Assembly: GCF_002921135.1 (NCBI RefSeq)
Contig: NZ_PQVJ01000014.1
Span: forward strand, 1-64,000
Reading direction: 5' to 3'
DNA: 64,000 nucleotides
Source of the DNA: Avibacterium gallinarum
Lineage (GTDB): Bacteria > Pseudomonadota > Gammaproteobacteria > Enterobacterales > Pasteurellaceae
Positions 39,848 through 51,529 of this stretch are shown here, piece by piece. Each line of letters begins with the position of its first letter. Positions within the stretch are counted from its first letter, which is position 1. The notes beneath the pieces are model-generated. The model was not told the origin of the DNA. It searched no databases and saw only the letters and a list, made by a program, of their open reading frames with translations. A program made the position numbers and the translations under genes.

Positions 39848-40717
39848 ATGACATATCAAGCAGACAACGACAAACTCTATCGTTATTTATTTAAAAACCG
39901 TGCGGTGCGTGGTGAATGGGTGCGTTTAAACCAAAGTTTTAAAGATACTTTAAACACCCATCATTACCCGAAAGTGGTACAAAACCTACTAGGTGAAATG
40001 ATGGTGGCAACCAGTTTATTAACCGCAACATTAAAATTTGACGGCAGCATTACCGTGCAAATTCAAGGTGATGGCCCACTTTCATTAGCTTTAGTGAATG
40101 GTTCTGATGATCAAAAAATGCGCGCGCTAGCCCGTTTGCAAGGGGAAGTGCGTGATGATATGAGTCTAAGCGAAATGATTGGCAAAGGGGTGTTAGTGAT
40201 CACCATCACGCCAAATGAAGGCGAGCGTTATCAGGGCGTGATTGGTTTAGATAAACCAACGATTACGGAATGTTTAGAAGATTATTTCGTGCGTTCTGAG
40301 CAGTTGCAAACCCAGTTAATTATCCGTACAGGCGAATTTAATGGCGAACCTGTGGCGGCAGGAATGTTATTGCAAGTGATGCCAGATGGCGTAGGCGAAG
40401 AAGGGGATTTTGAACATCTTGCTACTCTTACGGCAACGGTAAAAGATGAAGAAATCTTTGGCCTAAGCGCCGAAGAAATGCTTTACCGTTTATATCACGA
40501 AGAAACCGTGGAAATTTACCCTGCACAAAATGTGGAATTTTTCTGTGGTTGCACCCAAGAACGCTCAGGCGGTGCATTGCTATTATTACCAGAAAATGAA
40601 ATTGACGAAATTCTCGCCGAACACAACGGCAGCATTGATATGCAATGCGAATGTTGTGGCACGCATTATTTCTTTAATAAAGAAGCCATTGAAAAATTGC
40701 GTGATTCCTCACAATAA
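39848..40717 (+). CDS. hslO: Redox-regulated chaperone Hsp33
   Basis: A 289-aa holdase chaperone activated by oxidative stress. The C-terminal redox switch has four cysteines that bind zinc in the reduced state: the CxC pair in FFCGCTQ and the CxxC in QCECCGTHYFF. The N-terminal domain carries the GDGPLSLALVNG segment. A terminator follows directly. Confidence 0.97.
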   Translation: MTYQADNDKLYRYLFKNRAVRGEWVRLNQSFKDTLNTHHYPKVVQNLLGEMMVATSLLTATLKFDGSITVQIQGDGPLSLALVNGSDDQKMRALARLQGEVRDDMSLSEMIGKGVLVITITPNEGERYQGVIGLDKPTITECLEDYFVRSEQLQTQLIIRTGEFNGEPVAAGMLLQVMPDGVGEEGDFEHLATLTATVKDEEIFGLSAEEMLYRLYHEETVEIYPAQNVEFFCGCTQERSGGALLLLPENEIDEILAEHNGSIDMQCECCGTHYFFNKEAIEKLRDSSQ

Positions 40718-40723
40718 TTTGAT

Positions 40724-40752
40724 TAGCACGAACTTCGGTTCGTGCTTTTTTA
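40724..40752 (+). terminator. Rho-independent terminator of hslO
   Basis: AGCACGAAC, TTCG tetraloop and GTTCGTGCT followed by a run of T, 6 bp past the hslO stop. Confidence 0.95.
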
Positions 40753-40771
40753 TTTCTCTTCCCGCTCTCTT

Positions 40772-40793
40772 TTCCTTGATTCACATCACAAAA
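40772..40793. promoter_or_regulatory. Weak candidate CRP site upstream of pckA
   Basis: CTTGA-N6-TCACA has one perfect CRP half-site and one partial half. It lies 125-145 bp before pckA, and a TAGAAT -10-like box follows at 40870-40875. pckA is a plausible target for catabolite control, but the match is modest (about 11 of 22). Confidence 0.35.
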
Positions 40794-40917
40794 CTTAACT
40801 ATTTTGAGTAATGGAATGGTTTTTTTCTGATTTTGAGATCTACCTAACATTTTTTTTTCGTACTTCACATAGAATACCGCTATCTTTTTTAATATTAACT
40901 TAATTGAGGTATATCTT

Positions 40918-42534
40918 ATGACTGATGTAAAAAAACTAGTGGCAGAATTGGGTAACTTGGGTATTTATGATGTAAAAGATGTGGTGTATAACCCAAGTTA
41001 TGAGCAGCTTTTCGAGGAAGAAACTAAGGAAGGTTTAGAAGGCTTTGAGAAAGGAACGGTTACCCAATCTGGTGCTGTTGCGGTGGATACAGGGATTTTC
41101 ACAGGTCGTTCACCGAAAGATAAATACATCGTATTAGATGAGAAAACCAAAGACACCGTGTGGTGGACAAGCGATGCGGCGAAAAACGATAACAAGCCTA
41201 TGAACCAAGCCACTTGGCAAAGTTTAAAAGAGTTAGTGACTAAACAGCTTTCAGGCAAACGTCTATTTGTGGTGGACGCATTCTGTGGTGCGAACCCAGA
41301 TACTCGCTTAGCCGTGCGTATTATTACAGAAGTGGCGTGGCAAGCGCACTTTGTAACCAATATGTTTATTCGTCCGTCCGCGGCAGAATTAGAAAACTTC
41401 AAGCCTGATTTTGTGGTAATGAACGGTTCAAAAGTGACCAATCCAAATTGGAAAGAACAAGGCTTAAATTCTGAAAACTTTGTGGCGTTTAACATCACAG
41501 AAGGTATTCAATTAATCGGTGGTACTTGGTACGGCGGTGAAATGAAAAAAGGTATGTTCTCAATGATGAACTATTTCCTTCCGCTTAAAGGCATTGCATC
41601 AATGCACTGTTCTGCGAACGTGGGTGAACATGGCGATGTTGCGGTGTTCTTTGGTTTATCTGGTACTGGTAAAACTACCCTTTCAACGGATCCAAAACGC
41701 CAATTAATCGGTGATGATGAACACGGTTGGGACGATGACGGTGTATTCAACTACGAAGGTGGTTGCTATGCGAAAACCATCAAACTTTCTGAAGAAAGCG
41801 AGCCAGATATTTATCGTGCGATTAAACGTGATGCCTTGTTAGAAAACGTGGTGGTGCGTGCAGATGGTTCAGTGGATTATGATGATGGATCAAAAACCGA
41901 AAATACCCGTGTTTCTTACCCAATCTATCACATTGAAAACATTGTAAAACCAGTTTCTAAAGCAGGCCACGCGAAAAAAGTGATCTTCTTAACAGCTGAT
42001 GCGTTCGGTGTGTTACCGCCAGTAGCAAAATTAACGCCAGAGCAAACGAAATACTACTTCTTATCTGGCTTCACCGCAAAATTAGCGGGAACAGAGCGTG
42101 GTATTACTGAACCAACACCAACCTTCTCAGCCTGTTTTGGTGCAGCATTCTTATCACTCCACCCAACGCAATACGCAGAAGTGTTAGTAAAACGTATGGA
42201 AGTCGCTGGCGCAGAAGCCTACCTTGTGAATACAGGTTGGAACGGCACAGGCAAACGTATCTCAATTAAAGATACTCGTGGCATTATTGATGCGATCTTA
42301 GATGGCTCAATTGATAAAGCGGAAATGTCTGAATTACCAATCTTCAACTTAGCGATTCCAAAAGCGTTACCGGGGGTTGATCCTGCGATTTTAGATCCGC
42401 GTGATACTTATGCAGACAAAGCACAATGGCAAGCCAAAGCGGAAGACTTAGCAAACCGCTTTGTGAAAAACTTTGAAAAATATGCGACTAATGAAGAAGG
42501 TAAAGCCTTGATCGCAGCAGGGCCAAAAGCTTAA
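40918..42534 (+). CDS. pckA: Phosphoenolpyruvate carboxykinase (ATP)
   Basis: Converts oxaloacetate and ATP to phosphoenolpyruvate and CO2; in CO2-fixing Pasteurellaceae it can run in reverse during succinate fermentation. It has 538 aa. The P-loop [11 protein letters not shown] is present, as is the [21 protein letters not shown] metal and substrate region (about residues 262-282). It is preceded by TTGAGG and followed by an uptake-signal terminator. Confidence 0.98.
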   Translation: MTDVKKLVAELGNLGIYDVKDVVYNPSYEQLFEEETKEGLEGFEKGTVTQSGAVAVDTGIFTGRSPKDKYIVLDEKTKDTVWWTSDAAKNDNKPMNQATWQSLKELVTKQLSGKRLFVVDAFCGANPDTRLAVRIITEVAWQAHFVTNMFIRPSAAELENFKPDFVVMNGSKVTNPNWKEQGLNSENFVAFNITEGIQLIGGTWYGGEMKKGMFSMMNYFLPLKGIASMHCSANVGEHGDVAVFFGLSGTGKTTLSTDPKRQLIGDDEHGWDDDGVFNYEGGCYAKTIKLSEESEPDIYRAIKRDALLENVVVRADGSVDYDDGSKTENTRVSYPIYHIENIVKPVSKAGHAKKVIFLTADAFGVLPPVAKLTPEQTKYYFLSGFTAKLAGTERGITEPTPTFSACFGAAFLSLHPTQYAEVLVKRMEVAGAEAYLVNTGWNGTGKRISIKDTRGIIDAILDGSIDKAEMSELPIFNLAIPKALPGVDPAILDPRDTYADKAQWQAKAEDLANRFVKNFEKYATNEEGKALIAAGPKA

Positions 42535-42556
42535 TCATATAAAAACTACGAAAATT

Positions 42557-42604
42557 TACACCGCACTTAGGGTTTACGTAAAACTGAAGTGCGGTGTTTT
42601 TTTG
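42557..42604 (+). terminator. Terminator of pckA made of paired uptake signals
   Basis: ACACCGCACTT (42558-42568) and AAGTGCGGTGT (42587-42597) form a perfect 11-bp stem, followed by TTTTTTT. The uptake signals are the stem. Confidence 0.92.
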
Positions 42605-42635
42605 TGGGTTTTTCAAGAATTTCATCTGGCTATCT

Positions 42636-42659
42636 AGCAGTCTTAATGTCTAGATTGTT
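42636..42659. promoter_or_regulatory. Candidate met boxes upstream of metJ
   Basis: Three consecutive 8-mers, AGCAGTCT, TAATGTCT and AGATTGTT, resemble the tandem MetJ operator AGACGTCT at 6, 5 and 4 of 8 positions. They lie 59-82 bp before metJ and could give autoregulation. Confidence 0.5.
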
Positions 42660-42717
42660 ATTTCGGCGATTTTTCTTTAAAATAAACACAATTTTTGTGG
42701 AGATTTAAGGTGGCATT

Positions 42718-43035
42718 ATGGCAAATTGGGACGGTAAATATATTAGCCCTTATGCAGAGCACGGTAAGAAGAGTGAGCAAGTAAAGAAGATTACAGTATC
42801 TATTCCAATTAAGGTGCTGGAAATTTTAACCAATGAGCGGACAAGACGTCAGCTCAAAAATTTACGCCACGCAACAAATAGTGAGTTATTGTGTGAGGCA
42901 TTTTTGCACGCATTTACAGGGCAGCCATTACCGACCGATGAAGATTTGTTAAAAGAACGCCACGATGAAATTCCTGAGCAGGCAAAAGATATTATGCGTG
43001 AACTAGGGATTAATCCTGAGAAGTGGGAATACTAA
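42718..43035 (+). CDS. metJ: Methionine repressor MetJ
   Basis: A 105-aa ribbon-helix-helix repressor that binds S-adenosylmethionine and shuts off methionine biosynthesis genes. The DNA-contacting beta strand [19 protein letters not shown] (about residues 23-41) and the conserved [20 protein letters not shown] are intact. Single-gene unit between pckA and the S10 operon. Confidence 0.97.
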   Translation: MANWDGKYISPYAEHGKKSEQVKKITVSIPIKVLEILTNERTRRQLKNLRHATNSELLCEAFLHAFTGQPLPTDEDLLKERHDEIPEQAKDIMRELGINPEKWEY

Positions 43036-43060
43036 ATTTCAGATTTTGCTGAGAAATAGG

Positions 43061-43089
43061 TTGCAATTCCTAGTTGAGCTAAGTATAAT
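43061..43089 (+). promoter_or_regulatory. Sigma-70 promoter of the S10 operon
   Basis: TTGCAA (43061-43066), a 17-bp spacer and a perfect TATAAT (43084-43089), about 190 bp before rpsJ. Placement matches the long-leader S10 promoter of enterics. Confidence 0.8.
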
Positions 43090-43095
43090 CCACAA

Positions 43096-43591
<496 letters not shown>

Positions 43592-43607
43592 TTAAGAGGT
43601 TATGACA

Positions 43608-44237
43608 ATGATTGGTTTAGTCGGTCGTAAAGTTGGTATGACTCGTATCTTCAATGAAGATGGTGTGTCTGTACCAGTTACTGTTATCGAAATCCAAGCA
43701 AACCGTGTAACTCAAGTTAAAACTCTTGAAAACGATGGCTATACTGCAATTCAAGTTACTACTGGTTCTAAAAAAGCGAGCCGTGTAACTAAGCCTGAAG
43801 CAGGCCATTTCGTGAAAGCAGGTGTTGAAGCTGGTCGCGGTTTATGGGAATTTCGTACAACTGAAGGTGAAGAATTCACTTTAGGTCAAGAAATTAATGT
43901 TGACATCTTTGCAGATGTTAAAAAAGTTGATGTTACTGGTACATCTAAAGGTAAAGGTTTCCAAGGTGGTGTTAAACGTTGGAATTTCCGTACTCAAGAT
44001 GCAAGCCACGGTAACTCTTTATCACATCGTGTACTTGGTTCTATTGGTCAAAACCAAACTCCAGGTCGTGTGTTTAAAGGTAAAAAAATGGCTGGACACT
44101 TAGGTGCTGAGCGTGTAACCGTTCAATCACTTGAAGTTGTTCGTGTAGATGCTGAGCGTAATTTATTATTAGTTAAAGGTTCTGTACCTGGTGCAACTAA
44201 TAGTGATGTTATCGTTAAACCAGCAGTTAAAGCATAA
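43608..44237 (+). CDS. rplC: 50S ribosomal protein L3
   Basis: Large-subunit assembly protein, 209 aa, with the [15 protein letters not shown] start and the long loop containing [12 protein letters not shown] that reaches the peptidyl transferase centre. ATG 43608 is preferred over 43602 because AGAGG is then 8 bp away. Confidence 0.98.
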   Translation: MIGLVGRKVGMTRIFNEDGVSVPVTVIEIQANRVTQVKTLENDGYTAIQVTTGSKKASRVTKPEAGHFVKAGVEAGRGLWEFRTTEGEEFTLGQEINVDIFADVKKVDVTGTSKGKGFQGGVKRWNFRTQDASHGNSLSHRVLGSIGQNQTPGRVFKGKKMAGHLGAERVTVQSLEVVRVDAERNLLLVKGSVPGATNSDVIVKPAVKA

Positions 44238-44252
44238 GTCTAGGAGATAGAG

Positions 44253-44855
44253 ATGGAATTACAAGTTGTAGGTGCAAACGCACTAACTGTTTCTGAAACT
44301 ACCTTCGGACGTGAGTTTAATGAAGCGTTAATCCACCAAGTGGTTGTTGCTTATGCAGCAGGTGCTCGTCAAGGTTCTCGCGCACAAAAAACTCGTGCTG
44401 AAGTGTCTGGTTCAGGTAAAAAACCTTGGCGTCAAAAAGGTACAGGTCGCGCTCGCGCTGGTGATGTGAAATCACCAATTTGGCGTTCAGGTGGTGTAAC
44501 TTTCGCAGCGAAACCACAAGATCACAGCCAAAAAGTGAACAAAAAAATGTACCGTGGTGCAATCAAAAGCATTCTATCTGAGCTTGTTCGTCAAGATCGT
44601 TTAGTTGTTGTTGAAAAATTCGAAATCGATGCACCAAAAACTAAAGCCTTAGTTCAAAAATTAAAAGATATGGCGTTAACTGACGCTCTTATCATCACTG
44701 CAAACTTAGATGAGAATCTATTCTTAGCAGCGCGTAACTTATACAAAGTAGATGTACGTGATGTTCAAGGTATTGATCCAGTAAGTTTAATCGCTTTTGA
44801 TAAAGTGGTTTTAACTGTTGATGCAGTGAAACAAATTGAGGAGATGTTAGCATGA
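44253..44855 (+). CDS. rplD: 50S ribosomal protein L4
   Basis: Large-subunit protein of 200 aa that lines the exit tunnel and is the likely autoregulator of this operon. The extended loop [20 protein letters not shown] is conserved. Overlaps rplW by 4 bp. Confidence 0.98.
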   Translation: MELQVVGANALTVSETTFGREFNEALIHQVVVAYAAGARQGSRAQKTRAEVSGSGKKPWRQKGTGRARAGDVKSPIWRSGGVTFAAKPQDHSQKVNKKMYRGAIKSILSELVRQDRLVVVEKFEIDAPKTKALVQKLKDMALTDALIITANLDENLFLAARNLYKVDVRDVQGIDPVSLIAFDKVVLTVDAVKQIEEMLA

Positions 44856-45154
44856 TTCAACAAGAACGTTTGCTAAAAGTGTTAAAAGCACCTCACGTCT
44901 CTGAGAAAGCAACAAATAACGCTGAGAAGTCAAACACCATCGTTTTCAAAGTCGCTTTAGATGCCAACAAAGCAGAGATTGCAAAAGCTGTTGCAGAATT
45001 ATTTGAAGTGAAAGTAGATTCTGTTCGTACTGTTGTAGTTAAAGGTAAAACTAAACGTCGTGGTACGAAGATGGGACATCGCAGTGACTGGAAAAAAGCT
45101 TATGTAACTCTTCAAGAAGGTCAATCACTTGACTTCGTTGAAGGTGCAGAGTAA
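44852..45154 (+). CDS. rplW: 50S ribosomal protein L23
   Basis: A 100-aa protein at the tunnel exit that docks trigger factor and SRP. Conserved [15 protein letters not shown] and [20 protein letters not shown] are present. Translationally coupled to rplD. Confidence 0.98.
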   Translation: MIQQERLLKVLKAPHVSEKATNNAEKSNTIVFKVALDANKAEIAKAVAELFEVKVDSVRTVVVKGKTKRRGTKMGHRSDWKKAYVTLQEGQSLDFVEGAE

Positions 45155-45175
45155 TTACGGAGGAGAAAGAAATAA

Positions 45176-45997
45176 ATGGCTATCGTAAAATGTAAGCCGA
45201 CCTCCGCTGGTCGTCGTCACGTTGTTAAAATCGTAAACCCTGAATTACATAAAGGGAAACCTTACGCACCATTATTAGATAGCAAATCTAAAACTGGTGG
45301 TCGTAATAATTTAGGACGTATTACTACTCGCCATATCGGTGGTGGTCATAAACAACATTACCGTTTAATCGATTTCAAACGTAACAAGTTAGATATCCCA
45401 GCGGTTGTTGAGCGTCTTGAATATGATCCAAATCGCAGTGCAAATATTGCTTTAGTGCTTTATAAAGATGGTGAACGCCGTTATATCTTAGCACCTAAAG
45501 GTTTAAGCGCAGGCGATCAAATCCAAGCAGGCGTAAACGCACCTATTAAAGTTGGTAACTCATTACCAATGCGTAATATCCCTGTTGGTTCAACTGTACA
45601 TAATGTTGAATTAAAACCAGGTAAAGGCGGACAACTTGCACGTTCTGCTGGTGCTTATGTACAAATTATTGCTCGTGAAGGTAACTATGTAACTTTACGT
45701 CTTCGCTCAGGTGAAATGCGTAAAGTATTAGCTGAATGTTCTGCAACCATCGGTGAAGTGGGCAATTCAGAGCATATGCTTCGCGTTCTTGGTAAAGCTG
45801 GTGCTAACCGCTGGAGAGGCGTTCGCCCAACAGTTCGTGGTACAGCAATGAACCCTGTTGATCACCCTCACGGTGGTGGTGAAGGTCGTAACTTCGGTAA
45901 ACACCCTGTTACTCCTTGGGGCGTTCAAACCAAAGGTAAGAAAACTCGCCATAACAAACGTACTGATAAATACATCGTACGTCGTCGTGGTAAATAA
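45176..45997 (+). CDS. rplB: 50S ribosomal protein L2
   Basis: A 273-aa core protein needed for subunit joining and peptidyl transfer. The conserved C-terminal [20 protein letters not shown] motif with the essential His is intact. GGAGG site precedes the start. Confidence 0.98.
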   Translation: MAIVKCKPTSAGRRHVVKIVNPELHKGKPYAPLLDSKSKTGGRNNLGRITTRHIGGGHKQHYRLIDFKRNKLDIPAVVERLEYDPNRSANIALVLYKDGERRYILAPKGLSAGDQIQAGVNAPIKVGNSLPMRNIPVGSTVHNVELKPGKGGQLARSAGAYVQIIAREGNYVTLRLRSGEMRKVLAECSATIGEVGNSEHMLRVLGKAGANRWRGVRPTVRGTAMNPVDHPHGGGEGRNFGKHPVTPWGVQTKGKKTRHNKRTDKYIVRRRGK

Positions 45998-46022
45998 TTT
46001 TTTAATCAATTAAAGAGGATAA

Positions 46023-46301
<279 letters not shown>

Positions 46302-46308
46302 GGGGTAA

Positions 46309-46644
<336 letters not shown>

Positions 46645-46662
46645 TTTAGTAGAGGAATAGCA

Positions 46663-47367
46663 ATGGGTCAAAAAGTCCATCCAAATGGTATTCGCCTAGG
46701 TATTGTTAAGCCTTGGAGCTCTACTTGGTTTGCGAATACACAAGATTTCGCATCTAACTTAGATGGCGATTTCAAAGTGCGTCAATTCTTAAATAAAGAA
46801 TTAGCGAATGCTTCCGTTTCACGCATCACTATTGAGCGTCCAGCGAAAAGTATTCGTGTAACAATTCACACAGCTCGTCCAGGTATCGTAATCGGTAAAA
46901 AAGGCGAAGATGTTGAAAAATTACGTAACGCTGTTGCGGCAATCGCAGGTGTTCCAGCACAAATCAACATCGCTGAAGTGAAAAAACCTGAATTAGATGC
47001 AAAATTAGTTGCTGATAGCATCGCTTCACAACTTGAACGCCGTGTAATGTTCCGCCGTGCAATGAAACGTGCAGTACAAAACGCAATGCGTTTAGGTGCT
47101 AAAGGTATCAAAGTTGAAGTAAGCGGTCGTTTAGGTGGTGCAGAGATTGCTCGTTCAGAGTGGTATCGTGAAGGTCGTGTACCATTACATACACTGCGTG
47201 CGGACATCGATTATAACACTGCAGAAGCTCACACAACATACGGCGTAATCGGCGTTAAAGTGTGGATCTTCAAAGGTGAGATTCTTGGTGGAATGGCTGC
47301 AATTGAACAACAACCAGAACAACAACCTACCACGCCTAAAAAGCCACGTGGTAAAGGTCGTAAGTAA
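46663..47367 (+). CDS. rpsC: 30S ribosomal protein S3
   Basis: A 234-aa mRNA-entry protein with a KH domain ([18 protein letters not shown]) and an S3 C-terminal domain ending in a Gln/Pro-rich and basic tail. Part of the S10 operon. Confidence 0.98.
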   Translation: MGQKVHPNGIRLGIVKPWSSTWFANTQDFASNLDGDFKVRQFLNKELANASVSRITIERPAKSIRVTIHTARPGIVIGKKGEDVEKLRNAVAAIAGVPAQINIAEVKKPELDAKLVADSIASQLERRVMFRRAMKRAVQNAMRLGAKGIKVEVSGRLGGAEIARSEWYREGRVPLHTLRADIDYNTAEAHTTYGVIGVKVWIFKGEILGGMAAIEQQPEQQPTTPKKPRGKGRK

Positions 47368-47380
47368 GGAGAATTGCTAA

Positions 47381-47790
<410 letters not shown>

Positions 47791-47791
<1 letters not shown>

Positions 47792-47982
47792 TGAAAGCTC
47801 AAGAACTACGTACAAAAACTGTTGAAGAGCTGAATGCTGAATTGGTTAACTTGTTAGGTGAGCAATTCAAATTGCGTATGCAAGCAGCCACCGGTCAGCT
47901 TCAACAAACCCATCAGTTAAAACAAGTGCGTCGCAGTATTGCACAAGTGAAAACTGTATTAACCGAGAAGGCGGGTGAGTAA
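47791..47982 (+). CDS. rpmC: 50S ribosomal protein L29
   Basis: A 63-aa two-helix protein near the tunnel exit. Conserved [20 protein letters not shown] and [12 protein letters not shown] are present; overlaps rplP and rpsQ by one base each. Confidence 0.97.
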
Positions 47983-48236
47983 TGACTGATAATATTCGTA
48001 CCGTGCAAGGTCGTGTAATTAGCGACAAAATGGATAAATCATTCACAGTTGCGATCGAACGCAAAGTGAAACACCCACTTTATGGTAAATTTATCCGCCG
48101 CACAACAAAATTACACGTGCACGATGAGAACAACGAAGCGAAATTAGGTGATGTAGTAGAAGTTCGCGAATGTCGCCCAATTTCAAAAACTAAGTCTTGG
48201 ACTTTAGTTCGCGTTGTAGAAAAAGCAGTAATCTAA
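47982..48236 (+). CDS. rpsQ: 30S ribosomal protein S17
   Basis: An 84-aa primary rRNA-binding protein with the OB-fold stretch [20 protein letters not shown]. It is the last gene of the S10 operon here; a terminator follows and rplN is not adjacent. Confidence 0.97.
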   Translation: MTDNIRTVQGRVISDKMDKSFTVAIERKVKHPLYGKFIRRTTKLHVHDENNEAKLGDVVEVRECRPISKTKSWTLVRVVEKAVI

Positions 48237-48266
48237 TTTATTAGTTATCGCTTTAAATAAAACAAT

Positions 48267-48296
48267 AGCCAATGGTGTATGCCATTGGCTTTTTTG
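48267..48296 (+). terminator. Rho-independent terminator of the S10 operon
   Basis: AGCCAATGG (48267-48275), six-base loop, CCATTGGCT (48282-48290) and TTTTTT. A strong terminator in the place where the spc operon usually follows. Confidence 0.93.
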
Positions 48297-48312
48297 TTGC
48301 ATTATGATTTAT

Positions 48313-48900
48313 TCAACGTTTATGGCTTTTTAAATATTTCCACACTTTCAATATCAGAAGCAGGATTGCTGTAAGCAAGTAAATCCATGCCCCTAATTGA
48401 AAACTTTTTGATGACCAAACATAATGCACGGAGGCAAAAAATAGGGCGATATAACTGAGTTGATGTAAGGGAAAAACAGTTCTTTGTAAATAACGTTTTA
48501 TAGCTGGCAGCATGATCACCGAAGTAAAAATGAAGATTAAAAAAGCTAATGCACCGAATAGAAGATAAGGGCGTAAGATTAACTCTTCAATAAATAGAGA
48601 AGTGTCTAAGCCTAATTCAAGATAAAAATAGGCAATAATATGTAAACTCGCCCATACCATTGCCCATAGCCCTAAAATAGGGTGATAGGTTTTTAATTTA
48701 TGCCATTTGAATAGCCCTATCGCCTCTCTGAAGAGAAAAACACCTAGAAATAGGCTAAGTGCCATCCATCCTAAAAAGTGAATTAATTCTTTAATCGGAT
48801 CGGCCCCAAAATATTGTCCTTGGTTGATAATGAGTTCATGACCTAGCCATATAAAAGGGGCGCCAGCAGTAAAATGCAGTAAGAAACGTGCTGATTTCAT
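48313..48900 (-). CDS. msrQ: Haem-binding membrane subunit MsrQ
   Basis: A 195-aa ferric-reductase-like membrane protein (YedZ family) with six hydrophobic helices and conserved His residues in AGAPFIWLGHELI, WASLHIIAYFYL and PLHQLSYIALFFASVHYVWS that hold haem b. It supplies electrons from the respiratory chain to MsrP. The start ATG overlaps the msrP stop by one base. Confidence 0.95.
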   Translation of the reverse strand: MKSARFLLHFTAGAPFIWLGHELIINQGQYFGADPIKELIHFLGWMALSLFLGVFLFREAIGLFKWHKLKTYHPILGLWAMVWASLHIIAYFYLELGLDTSLFIEELILRPYLLFGALAFLIFIFTSVIMLPAIKRYLQRTVFPLHQLSYIALFFASVHYVWSSKSFQLGAWIYLLTAILLLILKVWKYLKSHKR

Positions 48901-49859
48901 TAGTAATTAACCGTTAAATCTAATCCTTGGTACAGTGAGGCAACTTCATCATAACCATTAAACAGCAAGGTGGGTTGTCGCTTCACATTGAATAATCCGC
49001 CTGCACCAATAACACGTTCACTGGCTTGTGACCATCGAGGGTGAGGCACATTTGGGTTCACGTTGGCATAAAAGCCATATTCATGCGGCGCAAGTTGTTG
49101 CCAAGTATTGAGCGGACGAGTTTCGGTTAAACGAATTTTTACAATCGACTTTATGCTTTTAAATCCATATTTCCAAGGAACGACTAGACGTATTGGAGCA
49201 CCATTTTGAGGCGTTAGCTTTTTGCCATAAAGTCCAACGGAGAGCAGCGTGAGTGGGTGCATTGCTTCAGCAATCGTTAAACCTTCCCGATAAGGGTAAT
49301 TAATTCCACCTCCCCAGAAGAAATTTTTTTGCCCCGGCATTTGCTCTGGATCATAGAGCGTTTCAAACTCAACATATTTCGCTCGACTGGTTGGTCTAAC
49401 TTCGCGTAAGAGTGCATTTAATTTAAAACCAATCCAAGGAATAACCATTGCCCACGCCTCTACACAACGGAAACGATAAATTCTTTCTTGCAAGGGATAA
49501 CGTGTATAAAGATCCTGTAAATCCAAGATTAATGGTTTTTCAACTTCACCAGAAATTTCTACTTGCCAAGGAGCGGTTTTTAATGTGTGTGCATATTGAG
49601 CGGGAGAGCCCTTGTCTACGCCAAATTCATAGAAGTTATTATAACCGGTCACTTTATCTTCTGGCGTTAAGGATAATGAGGTGTTTAAGCTGTCTTTTTT
49701 GAAGGAAAGCAAATTTTCTTGAGGCATAGGATCTGCTTGTGAAATTTGCGGTAATAAAGACATTCCACCTATTGCGCCAAGGCCTGCAATCAGTTTGCGT
49801 CGATGATAGAAAATTTCTTCCGGCGTAACATCGTTCTCGGTTAATTTGTGTCTGCGCAT
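48900..49859 (-). CDS. msrP: Protein-methionine-sulfoxide reductase catalytic subunit MsrP
   Basis: Periplasmic molybdopterin enzyme (YedY) that repairs oxidised methionines in envelope proteins. It has 319 aa with a twin-arginine signal (HRRKLIAG at residues 19-26) and the Mo-ligand Cys in [11 protein letters not shown]. The ATG at 49859 has a strong AAGGAG site. It forms a two-gene operon with msrQ, convergent to the S10 operon. Confidence 0.96.
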   Translation of the reverse strand: MRRHKLTENDVTPEEIFYHRRKLIAGLGAIGGMSLLPQISQADPMPQENLLSFKKDSLNTSLSLTPEDKVTGYNNFYEFGVDKGSPAQYAHTLKTAPWQVEISGEVEKPLILDLQDLYTRYPLQERIYRFRCVEAWAMVIPWIGFKLNALLREVRPTSRAKYVEFETLYDPEQMPGQKNFFWGGGINYPYREGLTIAEAMHPLTLLSVGLYGKKLTPQNGAPIRLVVPWKYGFKSIKSIVKIRLTETRPLNTWQQLAPHEYGFYANVNPNVPHPRWSQASERVIGAGGLFNVKRQPTLLFNGYDEVASLYQGLDLTVNY

Positions 49860-50120
49860 AATAAGCTCCTTGTATAAAAAATATTCCTTTGTTTGAAATA
49901 TGGACAAGGCGGTAAAACAGAAGTTCCCGCTTCAGAAAAGATTTTTAACAGGTTTAACCTCTCCTCCTACTCTGACTAAATTTCGCAGTGCTTGGCTGAT
50001 TAACTAAAAATAATGAAAATTTCTACCGCACTTTAGTGTGATTGAAGGCTTGTAACAAATTTTTTGTGAATAGCTATGCTAAAATAGTGCAATTAAAACA
50101 GAATGGAAGATCAAAAAATA

Positions 50121-51080
50121 ATGAAAAAACTCCTTGTTCTCCACACGGGGGGAACAATTTCGATGCATGCGGACAGCCAGGGGAAAGTTGCGCCAAATGC
50201 CACTAATCCTATGACCAAAGTCGGGTTTGATTTGCATAATGTTGAAGTGGAATCGGTGGATTTTCTCAATCTTCCTAGTCCGCATATTCGCCTTGAGCAT
50301 ATGTTGGCGTTGAGCCAGAAAATTAAACAAGACGGTGCAAATTATGATGGCGTGGTGATTACGCACGGTACGGATACATTGGAAGAAACCGCTTATTTTC
50401 TGGATACAATGCAACTGCCGAAAATGCCGATTGTGATTACAGGCGCGATGCGTTCCAATAATGAACTCGGCAGTGATGGTATTTATAATTACCTTTCCGC
50501 GTTGCGCGTAGCAAGTTGTGAGAAAAGTGCCGATAAAGGCGTGTTAGTGGTGATGAACGATGAAATTCACGCTGCGAAGTATGTTACCAAAACTCACACC
50601 ACCAACGTTTCCACCTTCCAAACACCAACACACGGGCCTTTGGGTGTGATTATGAAAAAAGACATTCTGTTTTTCAAAACTGCCGAGCCGCGTGTGCGTT
50701 TTGATTTAGAAACGGTGAGCGGAAATGTGCAAATCATCAAAGCGTATGCGGGAATGGACAGTTGGCTGTTTGATCAATTAGATCTGCAACAGTTAGATGG
50801 CTTGATTATTGAAGCACTCGGCGCGGGGAATATTCCACCGCAAGCGGAAAAAGGATTACAACGGCTGCTTGCGCATAATATTCCCGTTGCCTTGGTTTCT
50901 CGTTGTTTTAACGGCATCGCAGAGCCTGTTTATGGTTATGACGGTGGTGGTGCAAGTTTGCAAGAGCAAGGCGTGATGTTTGTGAAAGAACTCAATGCGC
51001 CAAAAGCACGCTTAAAATTGTTGATCGCCCTTAATGCCGGATTACAAGGCGAGGCACTAAAAAGTTATATGGAAGGATAA
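50121..51080 (+). CDS. ansA: L-asparaginase, cytoplasmic type
   Basis: Hydrolyses asparagine to aspartate and ammonia. It has 319 aa with the two catalytic threonine motifs: LLVLHTGGTISM at the N terminus and VITHGTDTLEETAYFLD about residue 83-99. No signal peptide, so a cytoplasmic enzyme is inferred; the symbol is less sure than the activity. ATG 50121 is preferred to 50103, which would add six residues. Only about 80 bp to the thioredoxin-like gene. Confidence 0.9.
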   Translation: MKKLLVLHTGGTISMHADSQGKVAPNATNPMTKVGFDLHNVEVESVDFLNLPSPHIRLEHMLALSQKIKQDGANYDGVVITHGTDTLEETAYFLDTMQLPKMPIVITGAMRSNNELGSDGIYNYLSALRVASCEKSADKGVLVVMNDEIHAAKYVTKTHTTNVSTFQTPTHGPLGVIMKKDILFFKTAEPRVRFDLETVSGNVQIIKAYAGMDSWLFDQLDLQQLDGLIIEALGAGNIPPQAEKGLQRLLAHNIPVALVSRCFNGIAEPVYGYDGGGASLQEQGVMFVKELNAPKARLKLLIALNAGLQGEALKSYMEG

Positions 51081-51160
51081 AGAAAAAATTCCTAAAATTT
51101 GCACCGCACTTTATTGTGAAGAAATTCTTTTTAAGAAACTACTTTCATCAGGTTTAAATA

Positions 51161-51484
51161 ATGAAAATCGCAACGACATTAAAGGAAATTGAACAACATA
51201 TTAATGAAAACCCTTTTGCTTTGTTGCTTATTAAAGCACCAAACTGTGGCGTGTGTACTGCCGTAGCGCAGCAGCTTGAAGCACTTTTGCCGACTTATCC
51301 AACACTTTCTGCAATGCAAGCGAACATCGCGGATATTCCTGAAATGGCGAGTTATTTCCACGCACTCACCGCCCCTGTGGTACTTATTTTTTATCAACAA
51401 AAAGAAGTGGAGCGCTTCGCCCGCTTTGTGCCATTGCAAGAATTAAAAGTGCGGTTGGATTTTTGGCAGAATTTTCACGCATAG
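51161..51484 (+). CDS. Thioredoxin-like protein with CGVC active site
   Basis: A 107-aa cytoplasmic thioredoxin-fold protein. The redox motif C29-G-V-C32 follows an LLLIKAPN strand, and the cis-proline is in TAPVVLIFY. The CGVC sequence differs from CGPC of thioredoxin 1, so it may act as a dedicated thiol-disulfide exchanger or a chaperone-like protein. Partner unknown. Follows the asparaginase gene and ends at a shared terminator. Confidence 0.85.
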   Translation: MKIATTLKEIEQHINENPFALLLIKAPNCGVCTAVAQQLEALLPTYPTLSAMQANIADIPEMASYFHALTAPVVLIFYQQKEVERFARFVPLQELKVRLDFWQNFHA

Positions 51485-51485
51485 C

Positions 51486-51516
51486 AAAAGCCCCATTGAT
51501 TTTTGGGGCTTTGTTT
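51486..51516. terminator. Bidirectional terminator between the thioredoxin-like gene and talB
   Basis: AAAGCCCCA pairs with TGGGGCTTT around a short AT-rich loop, followed by TGTTTT. It lies between convergent genes. Confidence 0.85.
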
Positions 51517-51529
51517 TATCAGATTGCGA

